A stretch of DNA of 64,000 nt from an uncultured Prevotella sp. (GCA_934217675.1 CAKQCV010000001.1:1-64000), one strand, 5' to 3'. Shown: positions 8,585 to 18,132, counted from the stretch's first letter. Numbers and translations: made by a program. The notes: generated by a model not told the origin, from the letters alone.

Positions 8585-9790
8585 GTGAAAAATACAAACA
8601 ATGTGCCTCGATTACGATTTCCCAACTTTACTGACGCTTGGGAACAGCGTAAGTTCGGTGATGTTGGTTCAGTTTCAATGTGTAAGCGTATTTTTAAAGA
8701 TGAAACTGTCGATGAGGGCGAGATACCATTTTACAAAATTGGGACTTTCGGTTCTGCTCCTGACGCATATATAAGCAGAGAACTGTATGAAGAATATAAA
8801 GGCAAATATTCATATCCTTACAAAGGAGATATTCTATTATCTGCTTCTGGTACTATTGGTAGAATTGTTGAATATAACGGCGAAGAAGCGTATTTTCAGG
8901 ACTCTAATATTGTTTGGCTTTCACACGATAAAACCATAAGTAATCTATTTTTGAAAACCCTATATCCTATTGTAAAATGGAATGGTATTGAGGGTAGTAC
9001 AATCAAAAGATTGTATAATGATAATTTCCTAACAACTCAATTTATGATGCCTGCGCTTGCCGAGCAAACACAGATTGGAACTTTCTTTAGTACCCTCGAC
9101 ACTCTTATCACCCTTCATCAGCGTAAGTGTGATAAACTTGAAGAATATAAAAAGGCTATGTTACAGAAAATCTTTTCACAAGAGTTACGATTCAAGCGTG
9201 AGGACGGGACGGAATATCCAGAATGGGAAGAAAAAAGATTCGGAACAACCGTTTTAATTGAAAGAGGCGGTTCTCCTCGTCCAATAAAACAGTATATTAC
9301 AAACGGTGACGGTTATAATTGGGTCAAAATTGGTGATGCACCAGAATACGGGAATTATATCACTCATACAGCAGAAAAAATAAAAAAATCAGGTCTCAAT
9401 AAAACACGTCAAGTATTCAAAGGCGATTTGATTCTTTCAAATTCAATGAGTTTCGGGAAACCCTATATTATGGCTATTGATGGTTGTATTCACGATGGGT
9501 GGCTGTTGATAAGAAATAATCAAAATATCTATAATTTAAAATTTCTTTGTTATTTACTCGGAACTGACTATATGCTTAAACAGTACAAGTCATTAGCAGG
9601 CGGTAGTACAGTAAACAATCTCAATAAAGAACTTGTTTCAATGACAACGGTTTCTGTACCTTGCCTTGAAGAACAACAGAAAATCGCAGACTTTCTTTCT
9701 GCCCTTGACGAAACTATCAGCTACGCAAAACAAGAGTTTGATAAGTGGAAAGAACTGAAAAAAGGTCTGCTTCAGCAGATGTTTGTGTAA
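8585..9790 (+). CDS. hsdS: Type I specificity subunit S
   Basis: The 401-aa protein chooses the target sequence. It has two target-recognition domains (about residues 8-170 and 205-380), each introduced by a P-x-F/W-E-x-(K/R)-F segment, and each followed by a helix with the pattern L-x-x-Q-x-x-I (ALAEQTQIGTFFSTLD and CLEEQQKIADFLSALD). These helices form the conserved spacer. The start is GTG. The two halves differ in sequence, implying a bipartite site. Confidence 0.94.
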   Translation: MKNTNNVPRLRFPNFTDAWEQRKFGDVGSVSMCKRIFKDETVDEGEIPFYKIGTFGSAPDAYISRELYEEYKGKYSYPYKGDILLSASGTIGRIVEYNGEEAYFQDSNIVWLSHDKTISNLFLKTLYPIVKWNGIEGSTIKRLYNDNFLTTQFMMPALAEQTQIGTFFSTLDTLITLHQRKCDKLEEYKKAMLQKIFSQELRFKREDGTEYPEWEEKRFGTTVLIERGGSPRPIKQYITNGDGYNWVKIGDAPEYGNYITHTAEKIKKSGLNKTRQVFKGDLILSNSMSFGKPYIMAIDGCIHDGWLLIRNNQNIYNLKFLCYLLGTDYMLKQYKSLAGGSTVNNLNKELVSMTTVSVPCLEEQQKIADFLSALDETISYAKQEFDKWKELKKGLLQQMFV

Positions 9791-9801
9791 GGGAAAAAGA
9801 G

Positions 9802-10974
9802 ATGAGTCTTAATTATGATTTATGGATAGAAAGACATAATGAATGTGACGAAAAAGTGAGTAGACTCTGCGAATTGGAACAAAGCAAAGAATCGGTGAAA
9901 TGTAACTCCGCATTTTGTGTAACGAATCACGCTATGCAGGATATTCAAGGATATTTTAAAAGAAATGAATGTTCAACAGCCGAGTTATGCTTTTTAATTC
10001 GGAATATAGATGTCATAATAACAAGCGTTCTTGACCTTAACCATATTTTGCTTGGCGTAGGGTTAAATAAGACCGAAAAAGCAATTGAAAAATGCTTTAC
10101 AGACAAAGAAAAAATTTGTAAATTCCGAATGCTCAGAAGTCTAATTTTAGCGCACCCTGTAGATACGAATTATCATAATGAAAATGGAGAAGTTGAAACA
10201 GTATATCTTGAAGATGTTTTGCCTTCCACTTACTATTCCCAATGCTTTGTTGTTAAAGAAAAATGTGATTATGTAAAAAGAATGTGCAAGCCTGAATCAA
10301 ATACATCATATTTCGAGCCATTATCTATCGAAAATGACATTATACCTGTTATTAACGTTATCTACGATTCAATCAAACAACTTACAAATAACGTAGAACA
10401 GAAAATTGTCTTGTATGAAACAAAATTATCTCAAACCGCTCTCTGTTTGGATAAAAGTTCAATACAGAATTATATCATATCTTTAGATACGGAACTCGAA
10501 AAGCGTTATCCGTCTGCGGTAGAAAAAGGTACATACGATAACGGAGAAACATACCGCTATTCGTTGATATATCAATGTCTTGTGTATTTTAATGCTCATT
10601 TTGCAAAAGAAACACAAGAAAAATATGATGTGTTCCTCGACTACATTACAAACGAACTGAAAATAATTGAGTCTGATTTACAACAAATGAAGTATAATGA
10701 AGACAACTATTTTTCGTTACTACATAATTCTCGCTTTGCCGCTGATTGTTGTTATGAAAAACAGAAAATGGAATATCTCTTGTATAGTAGTGAAAAATCT
10801 TTCACTGAGGAATATATTGGCGATGATACACCATCAAACGCTTTATGGGGGATAAGATGTTTTCGGCTATTGATGCCGTATATTAACAAATTTATTCCTG
10901 TTGATGTCTCCGTATCGGATAAGGAGTTGTATTGTCAATATGTAGCGGCAAAATATCTTAGCAATATTAATTGA
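9802..10974 (+). CDS. Unknown protein after hsdS with HEPN-like Rx5H motif
   Basis: The 390-aa protein is not recognised. It is largely helical and follows hsdS by 11 bp in the same operon. Residues about 130-138 read RSLILAHPVD, an R-x5-H arrangement like the R-x4-6-H site of HEPN ribonucleases, and similar 'LRS-hydrophobic-AHP' segments occur in defence-associated genes. The start at 9802 (MSLNYDLW) is preferred because the frame's earlier ATG lies inside hsdS. It may be an accessory defence gene in the R-M operon; that role is inference. Confidence 0.6.
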   Translation: MSLNYDLWIERHNECDEKVSRLCELEQSKESVKCNSAFCVTNHAMQDIQGYFKRNECSTAELCFLIRNIDVIITSVLDLNHILLGVGLNKTEKAIEKCFTDKEKICKFRMLRSLILAHPVDTNYHNENGEVETVYLEDVLPSTYYSQCFVVKEKCDYVKRMCKPESNTSYFEPLSIENDIIPVINVIYDSIKQLTNNVEQKIVLYETKLSQTALCLDKSSIQNYIISLDTELEKRYPSAVEKGTYDNGETYRYSLIYQCLVYFNAHFAKETQEKYDVFLDYITNELKIIESDLQQMKYNEDNYFSLLHNSRFAADCCYEKQKMEYLLYSSEKSFTEEYIGDDTPSNALWGIRCFRLLMPYINKFIPVDVSVSDKELYCQYVAAKYLSNIN

Positions 10975-10978
10975 AACA

Positions 10979-11010
10979 GAATCCCCTTGCCAAATGGTAA
11001 GGGGATTGTT
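10979..11010. terminator. Bidirectional terminator after R-M operon
   Basis: A stem of CCCCTTGCC with GGTAAGGGG, flanked by A and T runs, between the rightward R-M operon and the leftward transposase. Confidence 0.8.
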
Positions 11011-11015
11011 TATGC

Positions 11016-12209
11016 CTATTTCTTAGAAGTGTGTTTGCCTTCCTTTTCGGTAATGTGACGAAACAGGATTTTTGCACGAAGAACAGGAAAGGTGTATCCT
11101 CTGCCTGTTCGGTCAATCTCTCGAATGACCTTGTTAAATCTCTCGGTCTGTGCAGTCGTATAGTAGTTATCAAAGTAATTGAATATCTCTGTGTGCCAAT
11201 TTCCTACCGTATTGATAAAGCTATCAAAGTCGTGGCAATTCTCGTCCTTGTTTGCCTGTATCCAATTGGCATACATCTGCTCTGCTTCTTCTCTCGTTTT
11301 GGCAAACTGATAGATGTTGCAGAATGCCTCTTTGAGATAATATATTGTTTTGAACTGCGGGTATGCTTCAAGGAACGCATCAAGCCGTTTAACCTGTCTG
11401 GAAGTGAGCCTTTCACTGCCCGTCATAAACAGAAAACGCATATTTTTCAAAGAAATAAGATTTTCTTTTTTCATATCTTTTCGGAGCGTTTTGCTTATGT
11501 TCTCCAATACTCTGTTCATCTCTTTAATGATATGAACCTTGTCAATTACTATTAGAACATCGCCTAAAACGTCAAGTACAGAATCCTTATATGGTTGCCA
11601 CATATTCATTGTTACGCATTGTATCTTATGATTTTCAGGGAGAGATTTAAGAAACTCCTTGACCGTATCTTTGTTTGTATTCTCGGTCATTTCAATTACT
11701 TTCTGCCCTAACACATCAATGAAAACGCCGCAGTATTGATTATGAAGATGCACTTCATCAATGCCTAATATTTGTGGGGAATACCGTGTATATGTCTCTG
11801 ACAACTCATCAACATAGTCTTCAAATATCCGCTTTACCGAAGGCTGTGAAATGCCGTATTCGTCTGCAATATCTTTGAAGGTCTTGTCAAAACATTCAAG
11901 CTGTATATTTGAAATAAGCCTCTTGGTAAGTCTGCCTGACCTGTCAACGCAGTTTAATTCTTCGCCAAAAGTATTACCGCACTCTTTACATTGATAACGA
12001 TGTCCGTGAATGATGATGCTGATACGATGCTCATATTCATTCAAGTCACGTATCGTTCTATCGTGCTTCTTGTGCTTAACAATATGAGTTGAGCCACATT
12101 CAGGACACATCTCAGGTGAGTTCTTAACTGTTGCCTGATAAGTATAACCGTTATTTTCACCTGTTGCTTTTTCGGTTATTTTAAGTTCAGGCAAGCCAAT
12201 ATCGTACAT
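11016..12209 (-). mobile_element. ISL3-family transposase gene (IS element)
   Basis: The 397-aa product is a full-length DDE transposase of the ISL3 group: an N-terminal zinc ribbon (CPECGSTHIVKHKKH ... YQCKECGNTF), a helix-turn-helix (DIADEYGISQPSVKRIF), then the DDE core with LGIDEVHL, ...NMWQPYKDSVLDVLGDVLIVIDKVHI and the terminal E-R-F-N-K-V-I-R-E region. I could not identify terminal inverted repeats or target duplications, so the element's edges are unknown. The gene appears intact. Confidence 0.88.
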
Positions 12210-12320
12210 AAGCCGCCACCCTTTCTGTTATTCAAACCACACAAAATGGTATAGTTTAATTATAACATATTTTAAACGATTCGTCCACTGTTTTTGAAAG
12301 AAAAACCACCAAAATATTGT

Positions 12321-12354
12321 TATAAAAAAGCACCTGCTATGGAGCGGGTGCTTG
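12321..12354 (-). terminator. Terminator after DUF262 gene
   Basis: Stem AGCACC...GGTGCT with a U-run on the minus strand at 12321-12328. Confidence 0.8.
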
Positions 12355-12363
12355 GGTCATTAT

Positions 12364-12927
12364 TTATCTTGTAAGTTCGTTTTTGTTTTTATGCGGTTGC
12401 TTATCGCATTCTGAAAGTAATTTTTTGACACGATTTATTTCTTCTTCCGAGTGGACTGTACCGCCGCTATTCATATCAATGTACCACTGCAACATATCCT
12501 TTCTTGTTTGCAGGCAATTGACATTGAATTTTATAGAAATAGAGTAAAGCGCATTGGAATCTTCAAATTCGTTACAATATGTACCGAATATCGGGATTTC
12601 ATTTTTAAGAAATCTTCTCATTGCTGTAAGACGCTGAAGACCGTCTACACAGTACATTCCTTGTATATCGCAAAGTTCCGATTTATGCGCAGAAAAATCA
12701 GGACAATTGAAGTATATGATGTTTGCGGTTCGCCCGCCTCTGAAGAAAAATTCCAACCATTTAATCTGTTGTTCTTCAGACCAGACATTACCTCGTTGAA
12801 AGTCGGGATTCAGATGAAGCCCATAAGCTTCATCGTAATAACTTAAATTGCGTTCCAAAGTAGCCAATGGTATGTCTACTTGATATGAGCCGTTTGGCGT
12901 GAATTTTGGTATATCTTGAAATCTCAT
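12364..12927 (-). CDS. DUF262 (GmrSD N-terminal-like, ParB/Srx fold) protein
   Basis: The 187-aa product shows the DUF262 signatures LNPDFQRGNVWSEEQQIKW and the DGQQR-like box CVDGLQRLTAMRRFL. DUF262 domains in GmrSD-type enzymes hydrolyse nucleotides and drive cleavage of modified DNA. This protein lacks the C-terminal DUF1524 nuclease domain. The start at 12927 (MRFQDI) is chosen because AGAAGG lies seven bases upstream. It follows the ADP-ribosyltransferase gene by 23 bp, so the two probably act together. Confidence 0.8.
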   Translation of the reverse strand: MRFQDIPKFTPNGSYQVDIPLATLERNLSYYDEAYGLHLNPDFQRGNVWSEEQQIKWLEFFFRGGRTANIIYFNCPDFSAHKSELCDIQGMYCVDGLQRLTAMRRFLKNEIPIFGTYCNEFEDSNALYSISIKFNVNCLQTRKDMLQWYIDMNSGGTVHSEEEINRVKKLLSECDKQPHKNKNELTR

Positions 12928-12950
12928 GATTGTTCCTTCTTTCCTTTTTG

Positions 12951-13667
12951 TCATCTTTCTATTTCACGAGAAGATTTTACCTTCATAAATTTAATATCAT
13001 CAATCTTCTTGTAGTCGAGTATGATTTCTTTTTCGTTTCTTTGGTCTGTATATGCGATAATATCTTTTTTGTCTACCGTAGTTTCGCAAACAATACCCTC
13101 TTTTTTATAGGCAATATCGGTTGCAAAACGAGTTGCGACTTTTTTAGATAAACTCCAATTGAAACCTTTAGCGTGGTCTTTCTCTTGTACGCCTCTGTAT
13201 ACCGTCACTTTATCAGGAAGGTTATTATAAACAGTGTAATCTTCATTATCCATTAAAGATTCTTTGTCTGCCGCCTTCAGCCATTTCATAACGGCAGTTT
13301 TTGAAACATTAACATCGTGATTAACGTTTACAAACGACCACCATAGAGCTAATTCGTTACCGCATTCTTTCAATGTAATAGCATTGGACTCATAAAGAAA
13401 CCTCAAAAAGCATACTTTGTAATTATTTCTGATGAGCCTTGTGATTTCAGTTAAGCTATCAGCTTTTTTTATGAACATATTATTATAATCTGAAAGAAAT
13501 CTGTCATAACGTTCTTGCTCTTCTAAAACGTTGAAGAGTCCTTCTTTGTCGCAAATTATAATGCTATCGAAAAAAGGGTGATGCACAAATATAGGAAATT
13601 TTTTATTTTGTTCCATTTCCAAGTGCAAAAAAGAATTTGCTATTGATTTCACTTTATTTAAGTCCAT
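12951..13667 (-). CDS. ADP-ribosyltransferase (exoenzyme/ART fold)
   Basis: The 238-aa product carries the R-S-E motif order of ADP-ribosyltransferases: KVTVYRGVQ (Arg), GFNWSLSKKVATRFA (Ser-x-Ser-type) and RNEKEIIL (Glu). These enzymes transfer ADP-ribose from NAD to a protein or nucleic acid. The start at 13667 follows GAAGGAG; an upstream in-frame ATG would place the coding region inside CRISPR array 1. It forms an operon with DUF262 and could be a toxin or a modifier. No signal peptide is seen. Confidence 0.78.
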   Translation of the reverse strand: MDLNKVKSIANSFLHLEMEQNKKFPIFVHHPFFDSIIICDKEGLFNVLEEQERYDRFLSDYNNMFIKKADSLTEITRLIRNNYKVCFLRFLYESNAITLKECGNELALWWSFVNVNHDVNVSKTAVMKWLKAADKESLMDNEDYTVYNNLPDKVTVYRGVQEKDHAKGFNWSLSKKVATRFATDIAYKKEGIVCETTVDKKDIIAYTDQRNEKEIILDYKKIDDIKFMKVKSSREIER

Positions 13668-13712
13668 CAAATTGACTCCTTCTCGCTTACAAACAGCTCT
13701 GCATTGTTGACA

Positions 13713-13906
13713 ATTACACAATGCACTGCTGTGCGGGTTACTACATAAAATAGAAAGACGGATTTTACACAATCAGTATCTTACGCCACGCAACTTTTGA
13801 CCTTTGGGCTTACGTCCCGCACGAACGTGAGGGTTGCTTCTGGAAAAATGAGAATCAGCTAAAAACCCTTGCTACTTACGTCCCGCACGAACGTGCGGGT
13901 TGCTTC
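13713..13906 (-). CRISPR. CRISPR array 1 (2 intact, 2 decayed repeats)
   Basis: Intact 32-bp repeats occupy 13809-13840 and 13875-13906, with a 34-bp spacer between them. Decayed copies lie at 13713-13743 and about 13773-13800. The repeat begins CTTACG and ends GGGTTGCTTC on the plus strand and holds the hairpin CCGCAC-GAAC-GTGCGG. Decay is on the side far from the leader at 13907. Confidence 0.85.
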
Positions 13907-14103
13907 AGCAAAAATGCACAATTGTGCGTGATGCCTGTACGGATTTTATGTACAGGGTTTTTACCTTACCGAGAGTTAAGCTACTACCCGAAAGCAGAAT
14001 TACGCCCACTTGCTCGGTTTAAGGGTGCTAAGTCACCCTAATCGTGTGCGAATGCTCCTGCTCTTTTAAGTAAGCTTGTGATTCGCATATACAATAATAT
14101 ATT
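13907..14103 (-). ncRNA. Leader/tracrRNA-like RNA of array 1
   Basis: The core (13907-14042) contains CUCGGUAAGGUA, the hairpin CCUGUAC/GUACAGG and the stem GGGUG/CACCC. It runs directly into the first repeat. Beyond it is a weaker outer hairpin. Confidence 0.8.
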
Positions 14104-14109
14104 ATAAAT

Positions 14110-14138
14110 ATTGTAACATAAAACACGATTTTTGACAA
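14110..14138 (-). promoter_or_regulatory. Promoter of array 1 (not a P-box)
   Basis: TTGTCA (14133-14138), 17-bp spacer, TACAAT (14110-14115). The palindromic spacer of the other array promoters is missing here. Confidence 0.6.
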
Positions 14139-14149
14139 GAACTATTTTA

Positions 14150-14344
14150 TTAGCCTTCTTTGCTTGCGGCAAACGAATCAAATAACTTTGATTCAGGGAT
14201 ATAACCATAATTAGCATCTGCGGTATAAACAAATGTGCGTAATGTTTTTACATATTTTACGGTTTTGATTGAAATAAGTATTATTTCGTTTCTTTCGGTG
14301 ACATAGTAGCAATTATCACCTATGTTGTATTTAGCTATGCTCAT
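14150..14344 (-). CDS. Small hypothetical protein, 64 aa
   Basis: The family is unknown. The product begins MSIAKYNIGDNCYYVTERNE and looks like a small beta-rich domain. Its ATG overlaps the stop of the preceding gene (ATGA), so it is translationally coupled as the last gene of a three-gene operon. Confidence 0.65.
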   Translation of the reverse strand: MSIAKYNIGDNCYYVTERNEIILISIKTVKYVKTLRTFVYTADANYGYIPESKLFDSFAASKEG

Positions 14345-14970
14345 CGTTCTACTCCTTTACGACAGTGACTTTCATTACTGATAGACTGACTCTCGTAACG
14401 AGTAAATTCTTCAAAAGCCCATTTTTGTGCTTTGTAAAGTGTATTACTTTCAAACAACTTGTCATATCCGTTTTTCTGCTTGTTTTCGACTTCTACGCTA
14501 TAAGTATTATCATCATACTTAACAATCCAAGCAAATCTGCCGTAATCTTTATGGTCGATTTCCGTAGCCCAAAGTGAGGGATTTCCGTTTTCATCATCGG
14601 ATTCGTGTATAATATCCCATGTCAGATTAGCTATGTCGAATTTGTAATTTTCAGCACCTTCGAGTTTTATCAAGCAACCAAAGTTACCTGCTGTGTAGAC
14701 AGAAATGTTTTTTGCTTTTGCAGACCATTCAAGCTCACCAAAGTCGTTGTATATTTCAAGACTGTCGTGACACTCAAATTTCTTGTGATAATGTTCAGGA
14801 ACGGGTGTGTATTCATTAACGATGTAAGCAGAATAATCACCGTCTTCACCAAAGTATAACAACTCTGTTGTACCGTCACTTGTTTTTAACGTTAAACGTG
14901 CTGAGTCACTGCCACCGATGTAGGTTTTAGAATAGTCCTTGTAAGATTTCATTTTCTTTTTTCCTTTCAT
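14341..14970 (-). CDS. Hypothetical plasmid protein, 209 aa
   Basis: Not recognised. The N-terminus KDYSKTYIGGSDSARLTL resembles the 'IGGSD' opening of several phage and plasmid proteins, followed by alternating charged and aromatic beta-strand-like segments. It overlaps both its neighbours by 4 bp, so this is a tight operon. The stop codon region GAACGATGA also carries the start of the next gene. Confidence 0.65.
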   Translation of the reverse strand: MKGKKKMKSYKDYSKTYIGGSDSARLTLKTSDGTTELLYFGEDGDYSAYIVNEYTPVPEHYHKKFECHDSLEIYNDFGELEWSAKAKNISVYTAGNFGCLIKLEGAENYKFDIANLTWDIIHESDDENGNPSLWATEIDHKDYGRFAWIVKYDDNTYSVEVENKQKNGYDKLFESNTLYKAQKWAFEEFTRYESQSISNESHCRKGVER

Positions 14971-15347
14971 CTTTCATTTTTGCTTTTAGTGTTTTTTAAA
15001 GCAATGCTATCAAAAAATGGTTCAGGGTCATATTCATCGTAGTCTTTTTGCTGAGACCAACGTATTGCGGCAATTTGTATAGCCTTTGAAACCCCGTTCT
15101 TATCTAATGACGTTAAGGCATCTTTTATGTTTACGTCAGCTATACGCATCGCTTTTTTGAAGTGTTCCGCAATATCTATTGAATATACCTTTTCGTTGTT
15201 TGCTAAAGGCGAGATATATGATGCCGATAATTTTTTATCCGATGCTAAAAAATGTTCTTTTGCTCTCGTATAGCGGCAAGACCAGAACATAAGGCTTCGA
15301 ATTATGTTTTTGTTTTCTTCGGATAAAGAATGTAAAAGTTCACTCAT
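14967..15347 (-). CDS. Hypothetical protein, 126 aa, first of a three-gene operon
   Basis: The protein is helical and unrecognised (MSELLHSLSEENKNIIRSLM at the N-terminus). Its stop overlaps the start of the next gene. AGGTAAAAATAAT precedes the ATG. No P-box lies just upstream, so it may be read through from the methyltransferase gene past the hairpin at 15406-15437. Confidence 0.6.
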   Translation of the reverse strand: MSELLHSLSEENKNIIRSLMFWSCRYTRAKEHFLASDKKLSASYISPLANNEKVYSIDIAEHFKKAMRIADVNIKDALTSLDKNGVSKAIQIAAIRWSQQKDYDEYDPEPFFDSIALKNTKSKNER

Positions 15348-15405
15348 ATTATTTTTACCTCTTTGCTTATAGTATGGTTCATTAAGCCACGAAACAAAGG
15401 GACAG

Positions 15406-15437
15406 TAAGAATAGCCGTTACAAAGCGGCTATTCTTA
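15406..15437. terminator. Hairpin after methyltransferase gene
   Basis: A perfect 12-bp stem (15406-15417 with 15426-15437) without a strong U-run on the minus strand. It is followed leftward by a copy of the AAGCCAC motif (15374-15390). Confidence 0.55.
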
Positions 15438-15454
15438 TGTCTTTTTTGCTTTAC

Positions 15455-17413
15455 TCAGGCAAGTAAAAGAGCTGTAGTTTCTTTGGGTATTTCGTAAAGA
15501 TATATTTCGGGGTGTTTGCACACTTCGTTATACTTCTTTGCGCCCTCAAAATCATCAATAACAGCCTTTTCCTCTTCTGTCATACAGTTGTATGACTTTG
15601 TGCCGTAATGCGGTGGAAGCCAGTTCCTGCCTCTGCATACAAAGATGTTAAGCGCATCTATCAAACGTTCTGTCTGAGGTTTAAAATTGATATGAACCGT
15701 ACCCTTTTTATAGAAGGTAACAGTGAAATATTTGCATTCTATGTTTTTTGTTGACGTGCGGTAATCAAGAGCGTTCGACAAAGATACTTCCTGAGTTGCG
15801 CCACCGTCAAGGTAATTAAGAACCTTTTCAATGTCACTTAATATATTGTAAGCGGCATTGGAAGAAAAACTATTTTTATCCCACGAATAAGAAGAGAATA
15901 CGCCGTTAGCAGGAATGATAGCTTTCATACCGACTTTATGTGCTTTATTTGTCTTCCAACCATTGAAATAATGTATATTCGTTTTTGTTGATTCAGGATA
16001 CCACGAATAGTCAGAAGAAAGTTTGTCAAACGTTTTGTAGATTTCTTCTTCAACACCGCTTATAAGTTCGCTGTTCATCTTTGTTAGGATTTTATTAAGA
16101 TTATAAGTATTAAAATCAAAATCAACCATTTCGTTCACAAGAGAACTATATTTGTTCTGTAACTCAGATGTGAATTTTGATGTCAGTTCTTCTTGCTGAA
16201 AGAAATAACGCCAATATTTGATTCTTAGTGCATTGATGCAGGCGTTAATACTTGTATTATCTCCTTTTCCGTTGACTTTCAGCTCTATAATAGGCTTGTC
16301 GTATTGCTTTTCCTTTGCTGAACTCATAATATAAGGTTTGATAGCCTGATATTCGGACAGAAATTCTCTACACAGTTTGCATTCTGTATTATAACGTGCA
16401 ACCAAAGCCTCTATAGGATTGTTTGATATAACGTCTGTAATATCAGGCGTTTTAGCCTGTTCTTCCTGCTCTGCTTTTTTAAGACCTTCCAGAATAGAAG
16501 AACTGCGGGTTGCTTTGGGTATTTCTATCCAAACAATTGCAACATCAACCTGTGCTTTTCTTTCAGCAGAAGCAAAAGCATTGTTTACATATTTGACGGA
16601 AGCGTTGTATTTAGAAAGCAACGAAATAAGCATTTTCCTTTCGTTGCTGAAAGGATTGCGGAGAGTTTCTGCGTTCAGAAGACAGCATATCTGACCGCCG
16701 TAACGCTGTATTTCAATAGCCTTTAAGAGATGCTTACAGCCATTTGAAAAAGGCGGGTTCATTAATATAAGGTCGTAGCTTTTAACAGTGTTAAAGCGCA
16801 GAAAATCATCAAATATAACGTTATAGTGCTTTCCTTCAAGTATATACTGAAGGTTGGTATCCTGTTCAATACAATCAACTCTCGCACGATGAGTTGAAGA
16901 ATATCCGTATTTTTTATCGTGTGCTTTTTTATTTGCTATTATAAAAGCTTCTGCTAAATCTCCTTTACCCGCTGAAGGTTCAAGTACCGTGTCAATATCC
17001 CTAAAATTTTTAATGCCCGAAATCATAAGACCTGCAAGGTTTTTCGGAGTGGGGAAAAACTCGGCTGAGGAATCTTGCAGTAGACCTTTTATATCTGAGA
17101 AGGTTTCTTTTTTTGTGATGTGTGTAGGATTTGCTTTATATTCTTCAATGAAAGCATATTTGGCTTCAGCTAATGTTTTGAACTCTTTGTAGAGGCATTT
17201 ATTGTCAGTTTTGTACTCTCCGTTGCAAATAGTTACAGAGGTATAAAAAGTTATTGTATAAATCAAGCGAGAACAGTCGTATTTATCATAACCTATACGG
17301 GGATTTGTAGCAGTTATCTCACCGCAAATCGTTCCATCAACTTCCACATTGTAATATTCAAAATGTCTTCCATTATGAAAATAGGTGTTTTCCAATAAAA
17401 TATTAACGTTCAT
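15455..17413 (-). CDS. N6-adenine DNA methyltransferase, DUF4942-type
   Basis: The 652-aa protein shows SAM-binding VLEPSAGKGDLAEAF (residues about 143-157) and the catalytic NPPF motif in LILMNPPFSNG (residues about 218-228). The N-terminal region FFPTPKNLAGLMI is typical of orphan plasmid methylases, and the C-terminal third matches the DUF4942 type. It could modify plasmid DNA to resist host restriction. It is driven by the P-box at 17461-17489 and precedes the three small genes at 14150-15347. Confidence 0.85.
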   Translation of the reverse strand: MNVNILLENTYFHNGRHFEYYNVEVDGTICGEITATNPRIGYDKYDCSRLIYTITFYTSVTICNGEYKTDNKCLYKEFKTLAEAKYAFIEEYKANPTHITKKETFSDIKGLLQDSSAEFFPTPKNLAGLMISGIKNFRDIDTVLEPSAGKGDLAEAFIIANKKAHDKKYGYSSTHRARVDCIEQDTNLQYILEGKHYNVIFDDFLRFNTVKSYDLILMNPPFSNGCKHLLKAIEIQRYGGQICCLLNAETLRNPFSNERKMLISLLSKYNASVKYVNNAFASAERKAQVDVAIVWIEIPKATRSSSILEGLKKAEQEEQAKTPDITDVISNNPIEALVARYNTECKLCREFLSEYQAIKPYIMSSAKEKQYDKPIIELKVNGKGDNTSINACINALRIKYWRYFFQQEELTSKFTSELQNKYSSLVNEMVDFDFNTYNLNKILTKMNSELISGVEEEIYKTFDKLSSDYSWYPESTKTNIHYFNGWKTNKAHKVGMKAIIPANGVFSSYSWDKNSFSSNAAYNILSDIEKVLNYLDGGATQEVSLSNALDYRTSTKNIECKYFTVTFYKKGTVHINFKPQTERLIDALNIFVCRGRNWLPPHYGTKSYNCMTEEEKAVIDDFEGAKKYNEVCKHPEIYLYEIPKETTALLLA

Positions 17414-17460
17414 AGTTCATACGCTCCTTGTTATTCATATAGGCTTTGTTTACTGCCTAT

Positions 17461-17489
17461 ATTATAGCATTTTGTAATGCAGATGTCAA
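17461..17489 (-). promoter_or_regulatory. P-box promoter (methyltransferase)
   Basis: -35 TTGACA (17484-17489), 17-bp spacer with GCATT-N4-AATGC, extended -10 (17461-17466). A 19-bp element starting GTGTACG lies at 17505-17523 behind the -35 box, as at 34166 and 43205. Confidence 0.85.
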
Positions 17490-17540
17490 TACAAAACCTG
17501 TGGAGTGTACGTTTTATGGGACAGATTCGGCATAAAATTG

Positions 17541-17571
17541 AAAAATTAAAAGCACTTTTTAAAAGTGCTTT
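17541..17571 (-). terminator. Terminator of CRISPR array 2
   Basis: Stem AAAGCACTTTT with AAAAGTGCTTT and a T-rich tail on the minus strand. Confidence 0.7.
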
Positions 17572-17603
17572 AGAATTGTTATTTGCAATTGTTTACAATA
17601 TGT

Positions 17604-17890
17604 ACTGGTATGCGTGTTACTTTGCGGGTTGCTTCTGCGGCGTTATGTGATATTCTTACGCCACGCACTTGATGTGCGGGTTGCGTCATTGCAAAATTAT
17701 TGATAATAAGCAAAAGAGCAAACTTACGCCACGCACTTGATGTGCGGGTTGCGTCATCGACAGCGTTTGCAATATTGTATAACGGAGTATCCTTACGCCA
17801 CGCACTTGATGTGCGGGTTGCGTCTACGTTTGCATTCGATAAGCCCCTCTTTTACAACTTACGCCACGCACTTGATGTGCGGGTTGCGTC
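17604..17890 (-). CRISPR. CRISPR array 2 (4 identical 33-bp repeats)
   Basis: Repeats at 17655-17687, 17723-17755, 17792-17824 and 17858-17890 are identical and 33 bp long. Spacers are 35, 36 and 33 bp. A decayed copy lies at about 17604-17635. The hairpin is GCAC-TTGAT-GTGC and the 3' end is GCGTC rather than GCTTC. Confidence 0.92.
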
Positions 17891-18097
17891 AGCAAAAATG
17901 CACTAATATGCGTGATGCCTGTACGGATTAAATGTACAGGGTTTTTACCTTACCGAGAGTTAAGCTACTACCCGAAGGAAGAATTACGCTCACTTGCTCG
18001 GTTTAAGGGTGCTAAGTCACCCTAATCGTATGCGAATGCTCCTGCTCTTTTATGTGAGATTGGGGTTCGCACACGGTTACTGTTTCAAATTCTGATT
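17891..18097 (-). ncRNA. Leader/tracrRNA-like RNA of array 2
   Basis: Conserved core at 17891-18025, with the stem variant GGGUG/CACCC and the loop CUAAUA in place of CAAUUG next to the first repeat. An outer hairpin reaches about 18075. Confidence 0.82.
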
Positions 18098-18103
18098 ACT
18101 TAT

Positions 18104-18132
18104 ATTATAGCATATCATATTGCAGTTGTCAA
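18104..18132 (-). promoter_or_regulatory. P-box promoter (array 2)
   Basis: -35 TTGACA (18127-18132), 17-bp spacer, extended -10 TATAAT (18104-18109). It transcribes the leader and array 2. Confidence 0.85.

Noticed and set aside
11016..12360. Terminal inverted repeats of the ISL3 element
   Set aside because: I compared both flanks and saw no convincing paired ends, so only the gene is called.
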